From contig NC_046677.1 of the NCBI RefSeq assembly GCF_003369915.1, positions 10,664,001 through 10,728,000 of the forward strand: 64,000 bases of DNA, given 5' to 3'. This document shows, one piece after another, positions 36,837-46,700 of this stretch. The translations under genes were made by a program, and so were the position numbers. The notes below the pieces were generated by a model, which did not search any database, was not told the DNA's origin, and was given only the letters and a program-made list of their open reading frames with translations. How positions within the stretch are numbered: the stretch's first letter is position 1; each line of letters opens with the position of its first letter. This stretch comes from Drosophila miranda. Its lineage: Eukaryota; Arthropoda; Insecta; Diptera; Drosophilidae.

Positions 36837-37439
36837 ATGAGCCATTCTTCAAAAAATAAGTGCGGCGAGGGCGAAGATGGATGGCAGTGGAATGCAAACA
36901 ACACAAAACTGCTTGTGGATCTGTACGAGGAGCGGTATCTCCTCTTCCAGGATCCAAGAGTAAGGAAGCGCTCCCTTTGGCTAGAGATAGTTGAGGACAT
37001 GGAGCGGGCCGGCTATAAGGGCATATCAGCAGACATCTGCGATCGCAAATGGCGTAATATGCGCAAAACCTACCGCACGTCCAAAGAGGCAATGCTCAGG
37101 AGTGGGCGTAAAGGTGTGGCTTGGCCATACTATGACGTCTTTGACAAAATGCATCAAACTGAGGGCCGCCCACAGTCGGTGTCAGAGAAAAACTCTGACT
37201 CAGATGACACAACATTCAACATTGCAGTGGCGGATATTCTGGCGGCAACCTCTGAGGGCATACCATCCACCACCACTTCCGACGATCTCACAGTGACACA
37301 GGAACAGCAACGCCAGCTGCTGATCCTGGAGCGTAGCCGCATTGCAGCCGTAAAAGAGCTGAGCAAGCGCATCGACGAGTCCAATGCCATACAACGGGAG
37401 AGGAACGACCTTCTCAGAGAGTTTCTGGAAAAAATATAG
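36837..37439 (+). CDS. Myb/SANT-like (MADF-type) protein, PIF/Harbinger-derived
   Basis: This single exon encodes 200 residues. Residues about 16-105 form a trihelix Myb/SANT-like DNA-binding domain with spaced aromatic residues (WQWNANNTKLLVDLYEERY, LWLEIVEDM, CDRKWRNMRKTY). An acidic/serine stretch and a C-terminal charged helix (QRQLLILERSRIAAVKEL onward) follow, probably for dimerisation. PIF/Harbinger transposons carry exactly such a protein beside their transposase, and a HARBI1-like gene lies tail to tail here with 47 bases between stops. No terminal inverted repeats were found, so both genes are probably immobile host genes. A PIF-derived MADF gene (DPLM) is known in Drosophila; I cannot confirm identity with it. 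Confidence 0.8.
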   Translation: MSHSSKNKCGEGEDGWQWNANNTKLLVDLYEERYLLFQDPRVRKRSLWLEIVEDMERAGYKGISADICDRKWRNMRKTYRTSKEAMLRSGRKGVAWPYYDVFDKMHQTEGRPQSVSEKNSDSDDTTFNIAVADILAATSEGIPSTTTSDDLTVTQEQQRQLLILERSRIAAVKELSKRIDESNAIQRERNDLLREFLEKI

Positions 37440-37486
37440 TCAATCAAATGTTTGTTAACCAACTAACCAACCAAATCTGAGTGTAT

Positions 37487-38708
37487 TTAAGTATTATTAA
37501 TAAAACCAGCTATTAAGCGATCGCGTTTCTCTTCTACCGCCATGATATTCTCCAAATCGAGAAGCCCATGCTCATCATAGGGGATTTTCTTGTGGTTTTC
37601 CGGCAGCATATCAAAAGCCAGTATGTCATCTTCCATGTCCTCCGCACCCGAGTCCAATATAAAATTGTGTAGCATGCATGCGGCGGAGATAACAGTAGTG
37701 CCCAATTCCAATGACGACACATCCAGAGAGTCCAGACGTTTGAAGCGCGATATGAGTGTCGCCAAAGCTCGCTCCGCTGGAGCATTCCACAAGCGTATGG
37801 CCAGATTGTACTGGGCGTGGCAAGGCGTTAGTTCTCCAACGTAGGGCGTCATCAGATTCAGCAGGAGTGGGTACGTTTTGTCCCCCACAATGTGTCTGTG
37901 TTCTGCCATCAGCGGCGTCTGCGTGTCAATGAGTTTCTCGAAGAGGGGACTGGCAAGCAGAATGCAGTGCTGATCATCATTGGGTGCATCGACGTAGACG
38001 TCGAGAAATCGACTTTGCGCATCGCAGACAGCCTGAAGGGTCAAAGCCGGGTATTGTTTCGGATTGTCGTCGTCAATGCGTATGGGCAACTTCAGGGGTA
38101 TGCGACACTCCTCGATGACGCCCAGAACGCCGGGAAGTTTGCTTATAGAAGAACTACCGACTCCTGCTGCTCCATATTTTGGCCATTGAACGTAGCACGG
38201 CATTAGTGCGGAAAAGGCAGACGTGACCCATTTGAAAATCTCATGTCCAGAGCTCTTGGATATGGAATAAATCTCGCCAGCGTCCCGAAACGAGATGCCG
38301 CCACCGAGTAGCATCAAAGTGTACAGCAACTTTTCCGGCAGGGAAACGCTTCCGATGGGCTGATACTGTTCCGCTCCCGCAATAGCTCGACCCACCACCT
38401 GCAGCAGTGTCTGCAAAAGGAAATCGTTACATGTGTACATACTTTATATTTTCGAAGACCTGCCAGACCTCAAAGGTCGAGCGCTGCATGCGAAAACGCT
38501 CCTTAAATTGATCATCCATTTTCCGCACCGAATCCATATTTTCCTGTTCGTCTTCTTCTTCGGCCTCCTCCTTTACGGTTTCCTTCACGGCCACGTGCTG
38601 CGTCAAAGTGCCTTCGAGGGAGACTAGCTGGGCAGCCTGATGCAGCAGATTGGCCTCCAATCCATCGTCCAAAAAGAAATTTAACAAAAATGTTTTCCGG
38701 ACGTTCAT
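37487..38708 (-). CDS. HARBI1-like protein, domesticated PIF/Harbinger transposase
   Basis: Exons 38708-38460 and 38410-37487 join in frame to 390 residues. The N-terminus is acidic. The DDE-superfamily core then shows LLYTLMLLGGGISFRDAGEI (helix-turn-helix-like), CDAQSRFLDVYV, GDKTYPLLLNLMTPY and APAERALATLISRFKRL, all typical of HARBI1/PIF transposases. The second acidic residue (GDKTYP) and the glutamate (APAER) are in place. Where the first aspartate is expected (GxIDGTH), this protein has GVIEECR. That change, two intact open frames, a spliced gene and the absence of visible terminal repeats suggest a host gene. Seven PIF-derived genes (DPLG1-7) are described in Drosophila; which one this is cannot be told here. 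Confidence 0.82.
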
Positions 38709-38966
38709 TCTTCTAAAATCAAAACAAAACGCCAGTGGGTGGTAACAGATCAAATTGTATTTAACAGGGTGCTTATTGCGCTGTTAAGCGCACTGGGGCG
38801 TCTGCAAACATCCATACAAATGCTGTCAATTTTCAAATATTTATTTGAACAAATATTATTAAGAAACATTTTTAATGGTGAAACGTGATCAATTTTCATT
38901 AAGCACAAAGCGGATAATACATGCTGTTGGCATTTTGGGAACATTCGGAACACACACACCCATCTA

Positions 38967-40249
38967 TCAGAATTGTATGAGCGGTTGCTTTTGGGTGGCC
39001 CGATAAGCCACTATTCCGGGCATCAATTCCTTGCGAAAATGCTCATGGTTTCTGTTGAAATCCTCCTTGGCCTTGGCCTGTCGCCTCTTTTGCTCTGCGC
39101 TGTCGATGTGATTGTTGTTGGCGTTGCGCGGTAATACTGTAGGTCTGCCAGCCGTTTCCGAGCTCTGATGATCGATGTAAAAGGCACTGGTCACAGGTTG
39201 AGGTGCCGGACGGCGGTGCGCCTTGGGCGTACCATGTGGACTTCCGTTCCCATTGCCATCTGCAAGTGGTATATGTTTATAGCCTTGCGATGAAAATATG
39301 CAGCAAATTTTCGAAATTATTTCGGCTAGAGGCATTTTTTTGATAAAGTTTACACAGATAGAACTGGACCGATTAAAACTGAACCTGATAAGGTGCGAGT
39401 GGATAGTGACGAAGAATCTTTGGTTTTTGGAAATGCTCTTGCTCTTACTCTTATCTCTATTCAATCTAACGGTAAAGAGAAAACAGCTGGCGCTGACGTC
39501 ACCAGTTCAGGGCGTGCGTACCTTGCTTAATCACGAGCTGCTCCTGCTGCAGTCGCGCATTGCTGGAGCCAAAGTACCCATTGACAAATGGCAAAGGCGA
39601 CATGACTACTCCGCTCCGCAGTGCACTTTCGGGCGGTGGCGGCGCTGGACGATTGAATGGATTTGTGCGCCTGGGCGGAGGTTTGGGCTTGGATCCAGTT
39701 ATGGCATTCTGCGAACTCTCACCCACGTTCCCGAGCATCTCTGCGAAGTTTGTACACAATTGATCATCGTAAATTCTGAGAGACTTTCTGGGCTTACTAT
39801 TTTTTGAGTCCTCAATCTCCTGCAGCTGCCTCTGCAGCTCTGCCACAATTATCCGTTTGTACTCATAGCCGGCACAGGTCAGTGCCTTCATCCATGTCTC
39901 CATGCTCTCCTGATCTTCGGCTGCGAGGATGTAGGTGCGACTGCCATTGAAGGCTATCTCGAAGCAGTAGTTGTCCACTTCATTGGACAGTTCTATGGTG
40001 CATCCCTCTACGATAATTAGGCCCAGAGGCTCCTTATCCGTCCGAGCTTCGAAATAGAACAGCAAATTGCCCTTCAGCACAAAGTACCTCCGTTGAAATG
40101 CTTTGTTGACCTCGCCCCGCTTATTCAAGAACCCTACGAAGGAGATTTTTGGTGATTAGTAACAGAACAAACAATGAACCACTACTACCTTCGATATCGT
40201 ATGGCGGCGTTCTCGCAAACACGGACAAATTCTTCTCGTTTATCTTCAT
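38967..40249 (-). CDS. Sesquipedalian-type PH-domain protein (PHETA/FAM109)
   Basis: Exons 40249-40189, 40133-39522 and 39259-38967 join in frame to 321 residues. A pleckstrin-homology domain spans about residues 18-115 (GFLNKRGEVNKAFQRRYFVL ... WMKALTCAGYEYKR), starting only after the short MKINEKNLSVFAR leader found in PHETA proteins. A coiled segment, proline-rich stretches (KPKPPPRR, NRPAPPPPE) and a C-terminal FNRNHEHFRKEL follow. The last fits the F&H motif (FxxxH) that binds the inositol 5-phosphatase OCRL. These proteins act in endosome-to-Golgi and recycling traffic. It is head to head with the next gene, 236 bases between start codons, with a TGTGGCCACA site between them. Confidence 0.88.
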
Positions 40250-40485
40250 GCTGGCCTCGGATAGAGTAGAAACTACATTCGAATCATAAATAAAGTTCAC
40301 CCAGATAGTTTTCGTCGGTTCTTTTTCGATTTATTTATTATTGTGATGTGCAGGTAATTGACGCTATTGAAGAACAGCTGTTGGCCAGTGTGGCCACATC
40401 CTACTATCGGTCATTTATCAACTTACTATCATTGTCAATCGTCGTCACATCGGCAAAGGAAACAAAAAATAGACACAATTAAAGG

Positions 40486-41022
40486 ATGTCGTACTTGCTC
40501 ACCGAAATAGCATTGGAAATGCTGGGCTACAAGTTCTACGACACCAATGGGACGTTTCATCTGACCAATTTTCAAGCGAATACGGCCCAGCCAGACACCA
40601 ATCCCAATGAGCCTTCGTTGGAAGAATTAATTTACTCCGATGAACCGCAAAAGGGCAATGAGACATCTACTAAAGGCAAAAAAAAGGTGCCAGCTGCCTC
40701 CACAAGCAAGGGTCTTTCTGCTGAAAGTGCTCCGATGCATCTCAATAATCGACGCACGCCGGCTCGAGCCCTGGCCAAGATCATGGACTACGAAAGTGAC
40801 AAAATTTGCAACCAAATCCGTTCGCGTCTGGCCAAGTCGATCACCAAGCGCAATGCTGCCAACAACGAGACGTTGCTGCTAGAGTGCTTCAAGGATGAGA
40901 CGAAAATTATCCAGGAGGATGCGATTGAAATACAAAAGTTCCGCTCGTACCTGGAGAATCGTCTTCTACTAGTCGACAAGCGTCCGTACGAAAAATACAC
41001 CAAGACTTTCGGTCCAGAGTGA
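40486..41022 (+). CDS. Unrecognised 178-residue protein
   Basis: This is a single-exon frame with good codon use and a clear ATG 236 bases from the divergent PH-domain gene. The N-terminal segment MSYLLTEIALEMLGYKFYDT could form an amphipathic helix. The middle is polar and lysine/serine-rich (KGKKKVPAASTSKG). The C-terminal 90 residues look helical and charged (KICNQIRSRLAKSITKRNAA ... IQKFRSYLENRLLLVDKRPY). There is no signal peptide or membrane segment. I do not recognise a family; a nuclear or complex subunit role would be guesswork. Confidence 0.8.
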   Translation: MSYLLTEIALEMLGYKFYDTNGTFHLTNFQANTAQPDTNPNEPSLEELIYSDEPQKGNETSTKGKKKVPAASTSKGLSAESAPMHLNNRRTPARALAKIMDYESDKICNQIRSRLAKSITKRNAANNETLLLECFKDETKIIQEDAIEIQKFRSYLENRLLLVDKRPYEKYTKTFGPE

Positions 41023-41521
41023 ATACCATTTCGTGCGAGAGCGTAAGGATAGTCATAAGCCTGTACATGTTCAAAGAATATCTCAACAATTGCATTAAAG
41101 TGTAATAAAACCGCTATGCATCTAATGGAGCGCACTGTTTTCCGCTCCATCTGATGCATGAAAATCGTCAATAATCGGCTTTATCGTATGCAATCCATCA
41201 CTAAGGAGTGTGACCATCTAAAGCTTTCTTGTCTCATCGATAGCTTCGATAACTTGCAATCATCGGAAAATTCCCATCACTTCTCAGCGCACAACAGAGG
41301 TTAGAGACCCCCCCCACTCCCGTAACTCGTCTGAAATATTCGATAATTACAGCATTTTATGTCAAAATTTCGTTTACCAAATACCTAACACTTTTGTCTG
41401 TTTAAAAATTGATTTACGTCACTGCCCCTGCAGGCTGCAAACAAGCCTAGTGCTCGGTTGCGAATAAACAAAACAGAGTCAAACCCCGACAGCGAACTGT
41501 GACGACAACAAGGCTTGCATA
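41023..41521 (+). promoter_or_regulatory. slmo upstream region with motif 1 and DRE-like sites
   Basis: An AGTGTGACCA site (41207-41216; motif 1 in reverse) and ATCGATAG (41236-41243; seven of eight bases of the DRE palindrome) lie about 280-310 bases upstream of the slmo ATG. A second TTCGATAAC follows at about 41245. These are standard housekeeping core-promoter elements in Drosophila. Confidence 0.6.
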
Positions 41522-42181
41522 ATGAAAATCTGGACGTCGGAACACATATTCAACCACCCATGGGAGACGGTTACACAGGCGGCATGGCGGAAATATCCCA
41601 ATCCCATGACGCCCTCAATAATTGGGACTGACGTTGTCGAGCGTCAAGTCATCGACGGCGTTCTGCACACACATCGCCTTGTTCAATCGAAATGGTATTT
41701 CCCGAAGTGGACGCACGCGCTGATAGGCACCGCCAAGTCGTGCTTTGCCAGCGAACGCTCGACGGTGGATCCAAAAACCAGGCAGATGGTGCTGAAGACA
41801 AATAATCTCACATTCTGCCGGAACATTAGCGTCGACGAGGTACTTTACTACGAACCACATCCCGCAGATGCCAGCAAAACGCTGCTGAAACAGGAGGCCA
41901 CAGTAACTGTCCACGGCGTGCCGCTATCGCACTACATGGAAGACTTACTCACATCCACGATTAGCTCAAACGCTGGCAAGGGACGCCAAGGCTTGGAATG
42001 GGTGATCGGACTGATCAACACTGAGGTTAAAGGCATTGCTGAGTCAGCCGCACGGGGCACAGATGAGCTGATATTCACTACGAGGCGCTCCATTGACGAA
42101 GTCACAGAAAGTGCCAGAAAGGGCATGGATGAGATCAGCGTGCAGGCATCCAAGGCGGCAAAAGCGATGCACATAACATAG
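41522..42181 (+). CDS. slmo: Slowmo, PRELI/MSF1-domain protein
   Basis: This single exon encodes 219 residues. The PRELI domain fills residues 1-170, beginning MKIWTSEHIFNHPWETVTQA, with RKYPNPMTPSIIGTDVVERQ and MEDLLTSTISSNAGKG, as in slowmo and mammalian PRELID3. A C-terminal helical tail (IDEVTESARKGMDEI) follows. PRELID3 proteins work with TRIAP1 to carry phosphatidylserine across the mitochondrial intermembrane space. D. melanogaster slowmo is mitochondrial and its loss causes slow larval movement. The ATG at 41522 is the first after an upstream leader without in-frame starts. Confidence 0.96.
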   Translation: MKIWTSEHIFNHPWETVTQAAWRKYPNPMTPSIIGTDVVERQVIDGVLHTHRLVQSKWYFPKWTHALIGTAKSCFASERSTVDPKTRQMVLKTNNLTFCRNISVDEVLYYEPHPADASKTLLKQEATVTVHGVPLSHYMEDLLTSTISSNAGKGRQGLEWVIGLINTEVKGIAESAARGTDELIFTTRRSIDEVTESARKGMDEISVQASKAAKAMHIT

Positions 42182-43774
42182 GTTTCGATGCAGGGGCTGT
42201 CAAGTAAAGCAATTTTATTGTAACCGCAAGATACGCTGTTTTTTAGTACAATTCGATTGTTTCTTCGAATTCCATGATATATTTTATACAACACACAATT
42301 GTTACCAGTCTTGAACTGAAATTGATAAGATTGGCGGGCATAGACTACCACATCCGTGCGAATAGAATAGGAGCTGCAATGCAACAATGCAATAAAAACC
42401 TATTTATTCAAATCAATTTAAGTCTAAGGTTTACAAAATGCCACAGCAAACATGGGAGGAGAAGAGCAAACATTAAAAGCGACAATTTGCATACAAATGC
42501 GTTTCAAGTTCAAATGGCTTTAATTATTTCATGTATGGCGTATCGGCAGTGAAGTGACCGCTAAATGTAGCAATTGCCACGATTTTGAATGGCATATAAA
42601 TAAAATCCGAGAGAGCGGGATGCATTAGTGGTTCCCCTCCACACGTTTTTGGCTCTTTTCGTAATTGTTCTCTTTTATAGCTTCTGCTTTAAAGGTATGC
42701 ACAGGTCGAAATCCGACCACAACCTGTGACGTCGTCAGCCTTATAGGCGCGCCGAATTAATTGATTTGTTGCTGTTGCCACCCCACGTGCTGATAACCGT
42801 CTGTCCCACGAAGGCGGGTGGTGCAATGGAAAGCTTTTATTTGGTCAAGTGTTTTCTTTCCGTCTGGCTTTTGTAGTTCTGCGCAGTTGGCTATTTTTTA
42901 TAACGGGTTGCTGGGTTGTTTTGCTGACGATGAAAGCTCGTAATGCGTATCGTCCCGTCTTTTTCCAATTTACCAGATCTAAACCTGTCATTTTGAAACC
43001 TGGCTTCACTCATACTCTTCAATTAATTTAAATGGTTAAATAATTCTACTATTGCCAAATTTTGGCGGAAGCAAGGATAGCATCGGTATACAGTGCGGTG
43101 AGGTGCGGTCTAAGCCATTATGGAATTTCTAAAACTATATCCATGGTTAAGAATTGTAAGTTGTAATATAGTCCATAAACAAGTTTTAATTCACGCTTAA
43201 CCTGGTGCGCGGTTGAGCATCACATCAAATAGCTGATTCACGAATTGGAATAATTCCAAGCGGTTTCAAGAGTACCCAGCATGTCCGCTTAGATTCTCTC
43301 TCAGCTACAACACAACGTGCGCGCGACGCTTATTTTATTGTTATTGTGATTTAATCTTGGTTAGTTTAGTTGATTTGTTAATTGTTGCTGGTATGTATAT
43401 CAGTACGATTACGGTTTGTTTTATTGAATTTTGCCTGTTTGCAATGGAAAATATGTTGACGCTGGCTTATCAGCGAGCCCCCAAGCAGGAGATGCAAAAA
43501 CAAGTTGTGACGGCAGTGCATCGACTGCTGCTGCATCGGATCCAATCGGATCGGGTGGCTGTAACCTGATCTGGGAGCGGTGCAGCAGGGCTGCGGTGGA
43601 GTTGGAGGTGTCGGCTGTTGATAACCCCCAGCGTAGGCACTGGCATGGTTGTCAACGGCTTCAGGCCTACGATCACTCGCGATTCGTAAAGCAAAGCGCA
43701 CGCACGCATCAAATAAACCAAATCAATTCTAGACTGTAGTACAATACCTACATATTCTCTTCCAGGACTGCAAC
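42182..43774 (+). other. slmo 3' region and ade2 leader
   Basis: No supported coding exon. A CRE-like TGACGTCGTCA (about 42727) and an E-box CACGTG (about 42785) lie mid-interval. A GTATGT donor at 43391 and an acceptor ending at 43765, nine bases before the ade2 ATG, suggest a 5' UTR intron of about 375 bases for ade2. Confidence 0.5.
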
Positions 43775-46700
43775 ATGGTCATTCTACGCTACTACGATGT
43801 GAAGGCCTACGATGAAGCCGAGCAGCTGAGTGTTCTTCGGCATGTACAGATGGAGGATCCCAGTGTGATTTCCGTTCAAATGGAACGTTGCTATCACCTG
43901 GAGTACACTACTGAGCTGAACCACTCCATGACGCTGGATGAGCTGCTCATCTGGCTGGTCAAGCAGCCCATGGACAGTGGCAAGAGTCTAACCAAGCAGC
44001 CCATCTTGAAGGTGACCAATAATGAGCGGCAACTTCTCTTGGAGATTGGTCCCCGTTTCAACTTCTCCACGCCATATTCAACAAACTGTGTGAACATCTT
44101 CCACAATCTCGGCTACACCGAGGTGCAACGCGTGGAATCCTCGACCCGTTATCTGCTGACCTTTGGCTACGATGGGCCAAGGGAGCTGTCCAAGTATGTG
44201 CTGATGCTGGGAGATCGCATGACACACTGTCTGTACACAGCGGAGAATACTCCTAAATGGAGCTTTGACGAACAGCTACCAATTTCGCAGGCAGACTGGC
44301 ACTTTGTTCCCGTCCTGGAGCAGGGTCGAGCCGCTCTGCAGAAAATTAACCAGGAGCTTGGTTTGGCCTTTAACGATTACGATTTGGACTACTATCACGA
44401 TCTTTTCGGCAAGACCCTGAAGAGGAATCCCACCACTGTGGAGCTGTTTGACTGTGCCCAGAGCAACAGCGAGCACTCCAGGCACTGGTTCTTTCGCGGT
44501 CGCATGGTGATTGACGGCGAGGAACAGCCAAAGTCCCTGATACGTATGATAATGGACACACAGGAGCACACGAATCCCAACAACACAATCAAATTTAGCG
44601 ACAACAGCAGCGCCATGCAGGGCTTCAAGCACGACACCCTGCAGCCATCCACAGTTTCATCTCCAGGACCGGTTCGTCTGGCGACTGTCCAATCGGACCT
44701 TATCTTCACAGCAGAGACACACAACATGCCCACGGCTGTGGCGCCATTCAGTGGAGCTACCACTGGCACAGGCGGTCGACTGCGCGACGTACAAGGCGTG
44801 GGTAGAGGAGGTATTCCCATTGCTGGAACCGCCGGCTATTGCGTGGGTGCACTTCACATTCCTGGTAAGTAAATGAATTTGGAATTGCAAGGGTATAGCA
44901 AGATTCATTTTAGAAGGCAGATACTGACATATATTTTCACATGAGTTTTGGTATAGGTTTAACAGATTTATTTGTCGTTTTTCGATTCCTCATCGCTGTC
45001 TTTTGATTCCTTACTGTTGAACCATTTGTTGGTAGAGATGCCTATAGCCGCGCCGAAAATGGCTCCACCAATGGCACATAGGGTAGGGAATATATTCAGT
45101 GCCGTGCTCTGTTGAGTGGTGCTATGTGTCGGCTTCTGATTTTCAGGCTTTGGCTTTGTTGTTCTACGTTGTCTATCATAGTCTGCTCGAGTCCACTTGT
45201 TGGACAGCACGTCGAAGGCAGCTCGTATCTTCTTGAAATGCTCCACAGACTCGGGATGATCGAGCCATACGCCTATAGGCCTTAGCGATCTCATCTTCTG
45301 TGGCTGTTTTGCCTACTCCCAATAGTAGATAAAGGTCCTGATCCATTTTCAAATTTTTGAATGTATCTGCAAAACGAAAATAAGACATATTTATTACATA
45401 TTACATACAATTACCTTTACATTTTTTACCGATTACCGATTTGTGGATCTTATCTCTCGTTAACTATTTGTGGAATATACTATTTTACAATAGAATCTGG
45501 TCAAAATTTTTGTAGTATATATATATATACATATATTTTAATCAAATAATGCAGATTAAACAGTGCCTTTTTCGTAATTGAACTTAAATTAAAACCTTAC
45601 ACCTTTCCTTTCTCAACACACATCCGGATATGAATTAATTTAAACCAGGCTCAAGATTGACCGTCGCTAATAAATGTTATTTAAAAATTTTAACAAAATT
45701 TCAAAAATGTTCTAAAATTTCTTTTCTTTGCAGGTTATAAGCAGCCCTACGAGACTTCGGCCTTTATATATCCGTCTACGTTTGCGTCACCGCTCCAGAT
45801 CCTCATCGAGGCCAGTAATGGAGCCTCCGACTATGGCAACAAGTTCGGGGAGCCTGTGATTTCTGGCTTCGCTCTATCTTATGGCCTCAAGAATGCTGCA
45901 GATGCCAGCCAGCGGGATGAGTATGTGAAGCCGATCATGTTCAGCGGCGGACTGGGCACCATGCCCGCCTCTATGCGTGAGAAGCTGCCGCCAGCTCGCG
46001 GCCAACTGTTGGCCAAGATCGGAGGACCGGTCTATAGGATCGGTGTCGGCGGCGGTGCGGCGAGCTCGGTGGAGGTTCAGGGCTCCGGAGACGCCGAATT
46101 GGATTTCAATGCCGTGCAGCGAGGTGATGCCGAAATGGAAAACAAGCTGAATCGCGTCGTGCGTGCCTGTCTTGAGATGGGCGAGCGTAATCCCATTCTG
46201 GCCATACACGATCAGGGAGCCGGCGGTAACGGCAATGTGCTGAAAGAGCTTGTGGAGCCAGGTTTCGCTGGAGCCATTATCTTCTCAAAGGAATTTCAGT
46301 TGGGTGATCCCACCATTACGGCCCTGGAGCTTTGGGGTGCCGAGTACCAGGAGAACAATGCCATCCTCTGCAAAGCAGAGCACCGGGGGGTCTTGGAAAG
46401 GATTTGCAAACGTGAACGCTGCCCCATTAGCTTTGTAGGCGTGGTGACGGGCGATGGACGTGTCACATTGGTGGAAGAGGAGGCTCCAAAGGATATGGAA
46501 GAGGCTCTCTCTGCCGTAAGAGGCAAACCAGCTCCATTTGACTTGGAACTGAAGCACGTCCTGGGTGACATGCCCAAGAGGACATATGATTTGACCCGGA
46601 AGGCGACACGACTGCAGGATCTGGATCTTCCCAAGGATGTACGCTTGGACGAAGCCCTGGAAAGGGTACTCAGTTTGGTTGCGGTGGGCAGCAAACGCTT

